64,000 nt of DNA, taken from positions 372,001 to 436,000 of the forward strand of contig JADNRV010000017.1 of assembly GCA_015499995.1 (NCBI GenBank), in the 5' to 3' direction. The stretch's first letter is position 1; the number at the start of each line of letters is the position of its first letter. The notes below the pieces were generated by a model that was given only the letters and a program-made list of their open reading frames with translations, made no database searches and had not been told where the DNA came from. A program made the translations under genes and the position numbers. The DNA comes from Flammula alnicola (lineage: Eukaryota; Basidiomycota; Agaricomycetes; Agaricales; Strophariaceae). Below are positions 44,701 to 55,949 of the stretch, one piece after another.

Positions 44701-47700
44701 TGACTCAACTACACTGGGCGATGGCGAAGATGGCTTTAAACCTTATGAGCACGTGACCCACAACGATTTCAAATTTTATCATCCGGAAAATCGGTCTGCA
44801 GCCGCGCCAGCAGCAGCGAATCCTCTTCCGCCTGATGATCCTCCGCCTGCTGAACGCTATCTACGTCTCGGGAACGATGAAGACGCTACCATGACCCACA
44901 ACGATTTCAAATTTTATCATCCGGAAAATCGGTCTGCAGTCGCGCCGGCAGCAGCGAATCCTCTTCCGCCTGATGATCCGCCTGCTGAACGCTATCTACG
45001 TCTCGAGAACGACGAAGACGCTACCATGACCCACAACGATTTCGGTTTTTATGATCCAGAAAATCGGTCTGCAGCCGCGCCAGCAGCAGCGAATCCCCTT
45101 CTGCCTGATGACCCTCCGCCTCCGCCTGCTGAACGCTATCTACGTCTCGGGAACGACGAAGACGCTACCATGACCCACAACGATTTCAAATTTTATCATC
45201 CAGAAAATCGGTCTGCAGTCGCGCCGGCAGCAGCGAATCCTCTTCCGCCTGATGATCCTCCGCCTGCTGAACGCTATCTACGTCTCGAGAACGACGAAGA
45301 CGCTACCATGACCCACAACGATTTCAAATTTTATCATCCAGAAAATCGGTCTGCAGCCGCGCCAGCAGCAGCGAATCCACTTCCACCTGATGATCCTCCG
45401 CCTGCTGAACACTATCTATGTCTCGAGAACGACGAAGACGCTACCATGACCCACAACGATTTCGGTTTTTATGATCCAGAAAATCGGTCTGCAGCCGCGC
45501 CAGCAGCAGGGAATCCCCTTCCACCTGACGACCCTCCGCCTGATGAACGCTATCTACGTCTCGGGAACGATGAAGATGCTACCATGACCCACAACGATGT
45601 CAAATTTTATCATCCGGAAAATCGGTCTGCAGCCGCGCCAGCAGCAGCGAATCCCCTTCCACCTGACGACCCTCCGCCTGATGACCCTACACCTGCTGAA
45701 CGCTATCTACGTCTCGAGAACGATGAAGACGCTACCATGACCCACAACGATTTCAAATTTTATCATCCGGAAAATCGGTCTGCAGCCGCGCCAGCAGCAG
45801 CGAATCCCCTTCCGCCTGATGACCCTCCGCCTGCTGAACGCTATCTACGTTTCGAGAAGGACGAAGACGCTACCATGGCCCAAAACGATTTCGGTTTTTA
45901 TGATCCGGAAAATCGGTCTGCAGCTGCGCCAACGGCATTGAATTCCCCTCTGCCTGATGAACGCCATCTACCTTTCGAGAACACTGAAGATGCTACGATG
46001 GGCGACAATATCCCTCCAATACAGCCTGCTGATGACCTTGCCCACAAGACGAGCAAGCGATTTCTCAGGTTTACACGAAGTGATGATGCCGATCCTGTGT
46101 CATTCAACTTGCCACATAATCGGTCTCGTCCCATTATGCCACCTGCAATGCTGGCCCGCCCCTCAATAGCTGTCTCTTCTCATCCTGTCCACGGAAGCAC
46201 GCACAAACTCTTCAACAAGTGGCCAAATCTGCTAACCAGGCAAGAAGCAAAGGAAAAGGCAAGTCTATACTAGAGTATCCAATAAGAGGCGGTCCTTCAA
46301 AAAACAACCCTTCCAGAGACAACCCTCAAGATGCAGATGACGAAGATAATGGATCAGCAGGCGGAAACTCTGACGATGAAGATGACGCTATTGGTTTCGA
46401 AGACGCCAGCTGGCAATATAACCGACCTCAATATCTTCACTTTAGCATGTCAGCGAGGACGGCGAGGACGGCGAGGACGGCTTTGTCACTTTCGGTAACA
46501 GACATACTGCTCACCCTACGTTGCCCCCTGATATCGCTGGCGGGGAAGACCTTTCGTTTATGGGTGCCATACAGGTGAACCTCTTTTTCTTCCCTGAAAC
46601 ATCATGTAAATTCTAACAACCGTCTTAGCAATCTCTTTATGAAACCTTACTCGAAAATGGTGTGAGTCCTGTCCTTGATTTATTCATACGTCACTGCCAT
46701 AGTTCACTTTCTAGAGTTCATCTGTGACCAAGGCGGATCTTGCGTTATTGGCTCGAGCCTTCTTGCCAGATCCTGCTCATTCAGGCATTACGCCGGGGCC
46801 TTCAAGGAACCCAGATCAAGGCCCCAGTAAACAAGAAGCAAAAACTTATGATCCTAAGTCACGCAAACAGAGTGTTAAAGACCTTCATGTGCGTACTTCT
46901 CCAACTTTATAATTAACACCTCATAAATACCCATGTTCCCTTTAGAGTGCTGTTCGTGACTTCGCCTTTAGATTGATGAAGCGAGTGAAAACACCCGGCC
47001 TTCATTACAGCAAAGCGCCTATCTACTCTGCATCGCCTCAGCGGGTTGCAGCCTTCAAATCACGGAATGCTCAAGGTCCCACGGCTGAAAGATTTGCGCT
47101 CGACTTCTCAAGCTTTCCTAGGTCTGTTTGGAACAAATGCGCAACTGATGTCTTTACCGAGGCATTTCTAGAATCAGAGTTGTATAACGGGGCAGATGAG
47201 AGAGCCATTTCAACCGCATTTCGGACCCACACACTTCAGCTTTATAATCAGTATCGAGCCTTTGTAAAGCGCAGTTCTGCAAACACCGATGACGAGGCTG
47301 ACGACGTCGAAAATGCGCGACTTGCCCGTCGCAGATGCGTACGTGCTCTCTGCTTATGCCCAGTTGTACTAGGGTCTAACCATTTCTATACCAGCTTCGC
47401 CATCGCAGGGCCGATGTTCCCAAGAGATATATGGACTATCCAGTTATGGAGGTATTGAGGCGTATATGGGACCTCATTCCTTGGGAAGCAGTTAGTGGCG
47501 ACGAAACAGACCATCGTCTTGGAAATAATCGATACGCCATCACCTCACTTCCGTGGCGTGCTCGTTGGATTCATCAGTGGATGGTTGTCTTCGACAGGCT
47601 CCACCTTGCAACGCGTTTTCAGAGCGGACGGGCCACCGCTGGAGCTTTTCCTCGTGTCAGAGTGGCGAATAGATATCGCGAAGATCAGGAATGTGCTACA

Positions 47701-48020
47701 CCCGTGAGAGGACTGCCCAGGAATTTCTATGATCCAGACTGGCTCCTCCGGCAAGACAAGGGCTTCATTAGGTGGCTTGACATACAGGCAGAAATAGACC
47801 TGAGAATTCCTATGGAGCTTCTGAGGTGAGAGCTCTTCTGTTTTAAGGCCACACCATCTCACGTATCGACACAGGATTGCGGAATCATGTCGATATGTTA
47901 CTTCTCATGCTACGCCTCCTATTCCGTTACATCAGGTAGGCATAAACCCGCGCAAGGCTGGCGAAGAGGACGCATCACAACAACCGAAAAAAAGTCAGGC
48001 AAAGACTAGACGCCGAAGAT
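41716..48020 (+). CDS. Long repetitive protein with conserved agaricomycete C-terminal domain
   Basis: Likely start ATG 41716. The first exons repeat a short motif: 'FDTETDDVGFKVY', 'FDPESEDVDDFKLY' and 'FDPESESDGFQLY'. Then follow about a dozen phase-1 mini-exons (42781-44330), a Ser/Pro-rich exon, nine tandem repeats (44748-45950) and an acidic stretch. The last exons (46220-48020) contain 'RDFAFRLMKRVKTPGLHYSK', 'WDLIPWEAVSGDETDH', 'RLHLATRFQSGRATAGAFPR' and 'PVRGLPRNFYDPDWL', which matches a domain I know from many agaricomycete hypothetical proteins, function unknown. Between 46170 and 46220 the frame must change, by an intron I could not place or by an indel, so there may be two genes. 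The final exon ends with a basic 'KTRRRR' tail at 48020. Confidence 0.6.
42781..44330 (+). repeat. Tandem array of phase-1 mini-exons
   Basis: About twelve exons of roughly 50-120 nt end in the same way: codons for Leu-Met-Asp-Asp-Glu-Thr and the first G of Gly, then a GTAT donor. Examples end at about 42866, 43012, 43130, 43312, 43413 and 43554. All introns checked are phase 1 and about 50-60 nt with TTTCAG or similar acceptors, so any exon could be gained or lost without a frameshift. Confidence 0.75.
44748..45950 (+). repeat. Nine tandem 45-residue coding repeats
   Basis: The unit runs 'NDEDATMTHNDFKFYHPENR' then 'SAAAPAAANPLPPDD' and 'PPPAERYLRLE', about 137-150 bp per unit. Copies 3, 6 and 9 carry 'FGFYDP' where the others have 'FKFYHP' or 'VKFYHP', so the array is built of three-unit blocks. 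A degenerate tenth unit follows. Confidence 0.92.
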
Positions 48021-49785
48021 GATGATGTAATTGAATATGTATATCAGTATGCCCTTGCATGTATGTATTCGTCAATACCGACATGGGGAGAAGAAATAAG
48101 TGACGCTCAGTAATCCCAAAAGTCGAGTCCCCTCGGGTTCTCTGCGCAGAGTCACACGTTCTTCGCCCAAGTTCAATGCAGCCTCGGCTTGGTGGGATGA
48201 ATACATTGCATAGAAGTCTGAGAGAGCTACAGTTATACGCGCTATGGGAAATCGGCGGCTCTCTGCTCAACCAACCGGCTGTGCCGCTCTCGCACAGATC
48301 GTTCTGATGTCGAGTCCAATCTATTATCCAACCCTGCATCCGTCCATCTCCTCTCGCTCGTTCGCTTGCTCATCAACACCATCCGGATCTTGTCCCTCGT
48401 TTCGCGATAGCTTGATGCTTTCCGACTTCGAAAAGCGGCCATATGGGGGCGAAAGCAACATTCCAGGTCTCGAGTCCGAACTATTCGTCGCTCAAAGGTG
48501 AAGGATCCTGGGCGTCGGAGTTCGAGCTGTGAAAGGTTCTCTGCGGCTCTGGAGCTAGACGATGACGAAGCTGTGTCAACCGTCCCACAACGGCCACAAC
48601 AGCGTGCGCCGCCTCGCCTCCTAACTCTCAAGTGCTTCCAGCAAACCTACGGGAACACATTAAAAGCCGAGATTCCTTCTCAAAGCCTCCTTCTGCTCAC
48701 AAGAGTCCCTTACCACCTGTGCCAGTTACTTTGACATGTCGCCTGTTGCGCCTATCTTTGCGTTTTATAAGCAAGATCCAGTGCAATCGCCTGTTCTCCC
48801 GCCTTCGACAGTTAATCCGGACCAAGCTCAGTCCAGGAATGGAAGAAAGGAAAGTCGAAATGACGAAGCGATTCTCCCAGTCGTTTTTGCCCTCCGGTCA
48901 TAGTCTTCGTTATAGATCACCATCAGCCAGCTACGCGGAGGGCTCAGCTATGGAAGCCATTATTCAAGGCATAGCGGATTCTGTGGCCAGTCCAGCAGCA
49001 TCCCAGAGAAACTTCCTGGATATCCTCGAACCCCGGAGCGTTGAACTCGTACAGCAGCCCATGCGTCCTCGATGTCCTGTGCACAAAGTTGGCGAACGGC
49101 TGTCGGATGCGATCGTACACTCTCGTCGCATCTGTGAGGAGTGTGTGGTTGTGATTGTATACAGCTTTGGCGACGAGGTGGGCGAGGATGTAGGCGTCCT
49201 GCCTGAGAGGGTTGAGTTGTGATCTTCATTGATTAGAGTTTTATGGCCTGTCGTGTGCCGTTTCCTTAATGCGGGGTCATAGCATACGAACCAAGCTCCA
49301 AAATCTTCCATGCTCGCGGCCAGAAGGTGATGCCTGCGCCTGTCTGTGTCAATTCGGGTGCAGGCTCGTAGACATCTACCTCGACGAGGGTGTCGAGATT
49401 CAGGCGGCTGAGTGCCACGGCCAGTGTCAGACCACCGATTCACACCGCCTCTGTTTAGATTATATTAGAACTTCACCATGATGCGACTAGTCAGGGAAAG
49501 CGTACACTATTCCGATGCGAAGGGTCATGTCCTAACACTGCGAGACCATGCTGAAGAGGTTCTGAACTGGGTATCATTCGGGACTTGTTGCCAGTGAGTG
49601 TTTCTCATGACTGATGCAGCGAAGTAATTATAGTTTTAGTGGCATGTGCAGCATGAAAATGGGTTTATAACTCACGTTGGGTATCCGGCAGAGTGGTAGC
49701 TGGCGGTAATGGGTCGTTCAAGTACGTGTGATGTCGTAGGTGGTGGTCAAGCCATCGAACAACGGAACATCACGGACCGGCCAAT
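48021..49785. other. Unrecognised ORFs on both strands
   Basis: Overlapping open frames, the longest 48632-49222 on plus (196 codons) and 48964-49443 on minus (159 codons), show Ser/Pro/Arg-rich composition and no family motif. At most one can be real. A plus-strand alternative in another frame (48700-48890, 'MSPVAPIFAFYKQDPVQSPV') is also open. Confidence 0.3.
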
Positions 49786-50640
49786 CCTGCCGTCTGTCCA
49801 TCTGGCTGGCCTACAGCTCTCGTTGACGCCTTCGTCAGCACCCTCATATCGCAACCAGAAAGCCCCCGCTGCCACCACTAACACGAGAGAGGCACGAGCA
49901 TAGCCTCGAATCGTTCTAAAACAATGCAAGAGCCGTCGTCGGCGAATTGAGTACTGGCCAGAGGAGGCTGGGCATGCTGGAACGGTGGAAAGATGCGGTG
50001 ATGAGGAGACGATGGAAGGCTGTCTAGTCGAGAACATAGTCCTTATTTTGGTGGATGAAGATATTCACAATGGCCTGAGCGGTAAGCTCTCTTTTGACGG
50101 TTATATAACACTGTCTAATATCGTGATAAGGAAGACTGTATATACTCCGCGCGGTATGGATAACTCGAGGTATGAATTCGAATTTTCGTAGCCGACGGAT
50201 GGTTCAGGTTATTCATTCAGCCTACTACATAGATGATGCATCCGACTCGACCTCGAATGAAACATGGTTGAAAGTCGTGGTTAAATTTTGTGGTGGTAAG
50301 CATCCGCTGCCTTACTTTCTTTGCTTAAACTCATTATTCTTGTCGTCCAATAGTTTGAACTCAATTCAACAATTCTTGCATTCCTGCCGATAAATCAGCA
50401 GTTCTAGTCGCTGTGTCAAAAACTCTCGTCGGTATGCCTCATGTCGTTACAAAAGTTAAATATTAGATTGATAATTCTCTAGATAGATTGATCTTCAATC
50501 TTCCGGACCAGCTGCGCCGCCTTCGGTTGACTCATCATCAGCAGAGCCTGCCACAGAAATTAAATCTGATCCATCGTCATCATCGAAAGTCAAATCGCTC
50601 CGCCCCACCATCTTCATCAGGTTGCTTCTTCTCCACCTCC
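49786..50640 (+). repeat. Dispersed repeat R2, copy 2
   Basis: 49786-49985 matches 56117-56330, and 49994-50640 matches 36053-36690 and 56340-56970 with few differences. Similarity ends near 50640. Confidence 0.82.
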
Positions 50641-51159
50641 TCTTCTAGAGTCCTTTGCCTACTATCCGCCAACCGTCGCTCTGTCTTCGCCTCGTCAACC
50701 TCTTCTACCTCCCTGTCTAAACCAAGCACAACAGACGAATCGCCTCCAGAGCCCACAGACGATGATTCGGGCTTCGGCTACTCGAGCCACACAAACCCTG
50801 CCAACGCGCCCAACGTCAACGCCAATATAAATGTAAATGACGACGCACATTACGTGTTCATTGTGACGACGAACAGGGCGCTAGTGTACAAAAGCATCTG
50901 GGAGGAACAGCGGCGGAACGCCAGTGGTAGAGGACGCGATCAGTTCGGGGCTGGGATATGCGGCGAAGCCTTACAGGGATTTATTATGCGGAGGATTCGA
51001 CTCCTATTAACCGTGCCTAAATACCAGTCCCGCTTCGTGGAGTCTTCCAAGCAGCGACGATATTCCCAAAATTATAATTGGATTGTCTGGTCGCTTCCTC
51101 TACCTTGGCTTGTTGAGTCCAGTCCTAGCCGCTGTTGGTGTTACCTCGGATTTTTTTAG
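50488..51159 (+). CDS. Repeat-derived ORF, weak RNase H1 N-terminal-like segment
   Basis: A 223-codon frame starts within repeat R2 and continues into unique sequence. After an acidic Ser-rich linker and Asn-rich 'NANINVNDD' it reads 'HYVFIVTTNRALVYKSIWEE', faintly like the small RNA-DNA hybrid-binding domain at the N-terminus of RNase H1 ('YYVV..GR..GIY.SW.E'). The key Gly-Ile and later Gly-Phe are not conserved. It may be chance or a decayed copy. Confidence 0.25.
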   Translation: MIFNLPDQLRRLRLTHHQQSLPQKLNLIHRHHRKSNRSAPPSSSGCFFSTSSSRVLCLLSANRRSVFASSTSSTSLSKPSTTDESPPEPTDDDSGFGYSSHTNPANAPNVNANINVNDDAHYVFIVTTNRALVYKSIWEEQRRNASGRGRDQFGAGICGEALQGFIMRRIRLLLTVPKYQSRFVESSKQRRYSQNYNWIVWSLPLPWLVESSPSRCWCYLGFF

Positions 51160-52178
51160 CTCAGAGACGCGGTCATTGATACGTTGTTGGTTACCCTTCC
51201 ACCTGCTCGGCGACATCGCCTCTCCACTGTAGTCCATCTTCATCTCCCTCTGCTCCGATTTTTTAAGCTCATTGTATCATATCATATTTCCGTCCATTTC
51301 GCTTACCAAGGCCCCGAGTTGAACAACGGACGTCAAACGGGTCAGACAGAGAAACAGAGATTATAGTGATGAAGAGGACTTCGAGGCGGGATTTTGAAAG
51401 GGTACATCAAATGAATTCAACTCGGTACAGAACATGGACGTTATGATCCAACCCAATCACCCAGATTCACCCTACAAGTGGCCGCCTCAGTTCCTCCTTG
51501 AAACGGAGAGGATAGGGATGAACGTCGACATGATCGTCTACGTCTAGCTTCACAGGACGTACGAAAGCTTGCACCAAACCTGCTGTATGGAAGAACACTG
51601 AATTTCACCTTTGTTGGGCTGTTCGCCGTGTGGCTCGATCAGGCTCGATCCATCGATGACTCGCACTCCCTGAACCAAAGCTGAACCAACCCCAGATTCA
51701 TCTTTCGGTCGCCTCTTTCGAAATCCCATCAGTAAGTATTGAGGACTCCAACACTCCAGTTGAAGTGGAAACTACAACGCTACCGCTTTGTCAGCTAACC
51801 AGGTGGAGGAAGAACGTTCGAGGCTTGAAAAATACTAACTTGAGATTGGCTTATCATTACTTGCTAATGCAGAAGATAATACCTTTCACGACCTGCCACT
51901 GACGCTAGTACGTATACGTAGCTGCTCAAAGGTTTTATGTCATTGAATATTGGATTACCACGGTTAGTTATTATAAGACTTGCATAAGAGTTGGTAGTGC
52001 GACAGAAGTTCGGCAAACCTTCCAGGTATTGTAAGGAGTCAGTAACGATAAAGATATTCATTCATGCATCAGAACGAGCAGAGAAAAACGAGTAGATATT
52101 GCAGTTGGGAGTGTAAGTGTACAAATGTCTAGTCTAGAGCGTCACCAATCAAATCCTAACGACCTCAATTGCTAAGAA
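51160..52178. other. Gene-free stretch
   Basis: No ORF with motifs on either strand, apart from scattered short frames. No repeat match within the window was noticed. Confidence 0.4.
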
Positions 52179-52740
52179 TTACGTTTGCGAAGCGGCATTA
52201 CTTGAAGTGGAGGGTGGAATGAGCCTTTCGGTCACATCAACTAGCCTGGGCCACTTGAGGGACAGAACACCACGTTCGAGAATAGCGCTGACTGCCGTTG
52301 CCTACAGAAAGGAAGTCAGCATGACTAAAGGTCTCAAAATTGCGCACATCAGTAGCAATGATTAAACAAGCACCTCCATTCCGCCTGGCAAAGGCAAAGC
52401 ACGATAGAATCTCCCATATTTCAACTCCCGTACAGGCCGAGCTTCAGGGTTGGGCAATGCCCTGTTCGAATTTTGGCCATGGGGCGACCGCCTTTTACCC
52501 GAAATGACTAGCTGTCCATTGCAAAGCTGCAACGAGATGTCATTTACATCTACTCCAGGCATTTCCAGATCCACAATAATGTTCGACGAAGTCATATCGT
52601 CAATGAGATCCATGCTGGGCGGTATTGGCAGATTCGTTGTAGCCTAAAATCGCAAAAGATCGAAAAGAGCTCACGGTGGTACTGTCACCTCATATGCACT
52701 GTTCTCCCACTCTCCACCGTCTATAGGATTGAAGCTTCCG
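52179..52740 (-). CDS. Small heat shock protein (HSP20/alpha-crystallin domain)
   Basis: Exons 52374-52643 and 52179-52301 join in frame and end in TAA. They read 'NIIVDLEMPGVDVNDISLQL', 'NGQLVISGKRR' and 'GRFYRALPLPGG', then 'ILERGVLSLKWP', which is the alpha-crystallin fold with the A-x-x-x-G-V-L dimer motif. An upstream exon (from about 52689 upward) gives 'ITENPGQQLLSGSFNPIDGG', but its beginning is unclear because a stop lies just before it, so the N-terminus is unknown. Such proteins hold unfolding clients as oligomers in the cytosol. The gene lies downstream of, and on the same strand as, the nucleotidyltransferase-like gene. Confidence 0.75.
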
Positions 52741-52849
52741 GATAAAAGCTGCTGCCCTGGGTTTTCTGTGATGAAGCTTCGTTGAGGTTAACAGTGATAT
52801 CAACCCAATTGACAGAGAGATGGACTATACGTCACGCGCCCGCGAATAT

Positions 52850-54550
52850 ATGTACTCCTTTCTTGCTCATCGGGCGGTTCAGGACAGTTCTAGACCTCCA
52901 TTTAGCTGAAGCATTCGAAAGCACTTAAAACAAGTTAACGTACTATGGGACAGAAGTTGCCTATGCATTCTAGCATCGTCCCGCAAAACAAAGAATGTCT
53001 GTGGTAGCGCGGAGTCTCGTCATCGTCAGTGCGATCGCAATTGGCGACGTAATCCAGGCGCGTATTCTTGAAAAGCTGATTTAGATTTACACTGGAAAAG
53101 ACGATAGGTCTCTGCCACTTACGATCATAGTTACTAAAGATCTTATCCTTCTAGCATTCCACCATTGATTGTAGGGTATAAAGAGGTGGCGCGAGTCATA
53201 CCAGCTTGCCTCAAGGGCATCTTGAGTGGCATCGTCACTATATCGTCGACTGGCTGCAAGATTTCGTTTCTCTGGCTCCTCAAGCCACGTGTAGTCAATG
53301 GAACCCCTGATCATTGCCTCGAGGACGAGAAGCCGAGCCAATCCTGCTGGAAAGAATCGCAGCGTAGGATCATAGATCTCCTACAAGTTGCAGGTGAGTG
53401 ATGGGTTTGCTAACTAGAGGGTGTTTATTCACCTCGTAAAGAACCGCCTCACGCTCTAACGCGGGCACTAGAATCTCAAATCCGCGTTTGGCATATTTTG
53501 CCAGGCGCATCTCGTATGAAGGCGATCTTCTAGAGATATCGACTATATTGCATTGGCGCATCAGGGCAACTATCGCTCGGGGATTAGCGAAGATGTCACA
53601 ACCTCCATAGTAGTCAGTTTTTCGCGGTTCTAAGGCATAACAAAGCCAACCTACCATTAAAGGCAAAGCAAGGGCAGTCGACATCGAAGCCCGTAAGAAC
53701 TTCAGCAGGGGACTGATACAGCCTCAGGATAACCTGGATCGGACGGAAGGGATATTGTGCTAGCAGATATTAGTTACTTCAAAAATACTGGCTTGTTAGT
53801 AGAAAGGCAACCTACAGTATATCGTGATGACATGCTTCTTCCGAATGCATGTGGTGTCGAATGGAACAGCCCGGGTAACTGCTTCATAGATATCGACCAG
53901 TTTGCGTTCTGCCTTCAGGCATAAGGCTTTGAGTGTCTTTCAATTTAATGTTGGGGCAGACGTAGACGTACCTGTTCTGGGGTTAGCCCATATAGGAATA
54001 GGTCGATATCCGATGAAGGGTACTCCATTGAATGGTAGAAGACCCCAAGCGGTATGTTAGATGGTGTCAGAGGGGTGACGCATGCCAATACCGAACCTCC
54101 GGCAACCACGACGTTTGCCCAATCCAAAAAACGCAAAGAACCGGATGTGAATACGTCAAAGTTGGCTTTGAAATCCTCCAGTCTTGCCACCATGCAGGGC
54201 TCCCCTTCCTGTCGGCGCTCATTGGCAAACAGGGGAAAGATGTGGTTACTTGACCAATTCTCGGCATCTATCGCTCTAGGTCGAGCTGTTCTAAGGGCAG
54301 CCGGACTTCCAAAAACATCCACCAACCCAAGATATGGGTCAGCCAGACGGGGGTCGTTGTTCTGGGTGGCAAAAATCGCCCTCAAGCGCGCTTCTGCCTC
54401 CAGAGATGGGCTTAAAGCACTGTCGAGGTTGACATATCCGGCAGGGAGGGAGGTAACCCTCTCGATGAAGGCTGGGACGTCCGATATCGGCCCCGCATCC
54501 GGAGTTGTCAGTGAAGTGACGATGGGTCGGGAAACAGAAGTTGCTTGCAT
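52850..54550 (-). CDS. Nucleotidyltransferase-fold fungal protein
   Basis: Exon 1 runs from ATG 54550 to 53972. It contains 'NVVVAGGSVLACV' followed by 'SSDIDLFLYGLTPEQ', the GGS plus DxD pattern of the nucleotidyltransferase fold. Later exons give 'LVDIYEAVTRAVPFDTTCIR', 'YPFRPIQVILRLYQSPAEVL', 'GFDVDCPCFAFN', 'ANPRAIVALMRQCNIVDISR', 'RSPSYEMRLAKYAKRGFEI' and 'GLARLLVLEAMI'. The same order occurs in a widespread basidiomycete family that often carries ankyrin repeats; none are visible here. The C-terminal exons (52850-53100) are tentative. The reaction is not known to me; catalytic Asp residues look intact. Confidence 0.7.
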
Positions 54551-54613
54551 TCTTGGAGGAAATACAAATAGATGGGAAAGGTAGGTTGGTGGCTAAGTAG
54601 ACCATGAAAGGCT

Positions 54614-54621
54614 CTTTTATA
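54614..54621 (-). promoter_or_regulatory. TATA box
   Basis: TATAAAAG on the minus strand, 64 bp before the ATG at 54550. Confidence 0.6.
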
Positions 54622-54664
54622 GGTGGCCTCGGATGGAATGCTTTCGATGCACAAAGGATTACCG

Positions 54665-54711
54665 AGTGCGGCAAGTAGAGGATCACGAGCGCGTGGGAAG
54701 GAGTCATTCTC
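54665..54711 (-). promoter_or_regulatory. Promoter block shared with the gene at 27.4 kb
   Basis: Minus-strand GAGAATGACTCCTTCCCACG and the following 14 bases match 27226-27259 with one mismatch, then TACTTGCCGC. It lies about 45 bp upstream of the TATA box. Confidence 0.6.
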
Positions 54712-54994
54712 GACGACGACTGGAGAATTTTCTACGGTAATTTAAATTTGCTTCAATTGCGTATACAGTAATCCGTACCTACATATGCTTTAGTGAACTT
54801 GGAGTCTGCGGTTGCAGGAAAAGAAAACAAACATACCGAATGGAAGGGGAGAGATGAATTGAATAAACTAACGGTAGGCCGAGGATCACTGGAGCAGTCC
54901 TAGTGATTGCGACGGCAGTCAGTGCACCACGGGTGATTTTGTATGGTTTTGGAGGTGCTGATGATTTTTTTTGCTATGTTTTGCCCGTGCGATT

Positions 54995-55770
54995 TTAGCA
55001 GCGTCTGAGGCATCAAGGGAGAGAGTAGAGTCGGTGGAGCATTGATAGTGGTCGGGAGTCGCTGGGCGATGATACCGGTCGAGGATAACGGTCGAGGTAA
55101 ATTTGAGATAGAAGAGGGGATGTACTAGCACTCCTAGAGGTTGATTGGTAGTTGAGAGATGCAATGCCACCAGATACAGTGAGTGGGGGTCAGTGGACGA
55201 TAAGCAGATATTCACAGGAGCAATCCAAGTGAATCCTAAGTGCCACTTGGGTCGTAGGAGATGGCGAGAGGAGAGACCAGAAATACTAGAAATACCACCA
55301 AAGATTCATCGGAGCAGTCCAGGTGGATTCAGGCGGTGTTCAAATCTCGAGAGGCCCGGGGTTCTTGAATCAGAATATGCTAACGCCCACCGTATTTGGC
55401 ACTGACCTCGATCGCAAACAACGTCGTGATCAACCGTTGAATTTGACCCTCCGAGACTCCGAGTCCGAGTCCCTCACGCAGCATTCGTCGCGACCTTGCG
55501 TAAGTGTCTACCCCTCCATTTTCTTTCTCAATAACTAACTTTATTTAACCCATTTCTAGTCACGTTCTGCTGTCAGACTTGTTGTCCTGCACTCGTTGCT
55601 CTGCACTTCGCTCTCCGCTGCCCTCTCGCACTTCGCTTGTATCTGATACAGCAAAGTTCGCTCTGCCCGCCTCACAGCAAATGTCTTCCGTGATCGCGAT
55701 ACGTGGATATCTTCTGCCTCCGAGCCTCTACAATTTGTTTAAACCTTCTCTGTAAGCCCTCTTCATCTTG
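54995..55770 (-). repeat. Dispersed repeat R1, copy 3 (inverted, diverged)
   Basis: The reverse complement aligns with 34600-35509 in patches, for example GGAGCAATCCAAGTGAA near 55215 and CTTGTATCTGATACAGCAAA near 55640. It is clearly more diverged than copies 1 and 2. Confidence 0.7.
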
Positions 55771-55949
55771 TCTCGCCGTTGTCAAATCCTCAAGTCAGCT
55801 TTACCCCCCAACCAGCGTTATTTATCCGCCGTTCTCGATACAGACCGTCTGTAAGTGGATATTGAAATGCTGGTCAAGCTTCAGCTTCATCAATGATGTT
55901 TTTTTCTCAGCTTCGCATGTGTTCCCGCGTCCTCGACCCATAACCGCGT

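Noticed and set aside
48242..49443. Arg/Ser-rich ORFs on both strands as overlapping genes
   Set aside because: No motif in any frame and strongly overlapping frames, as expected for GC-rich non-coding DNA.
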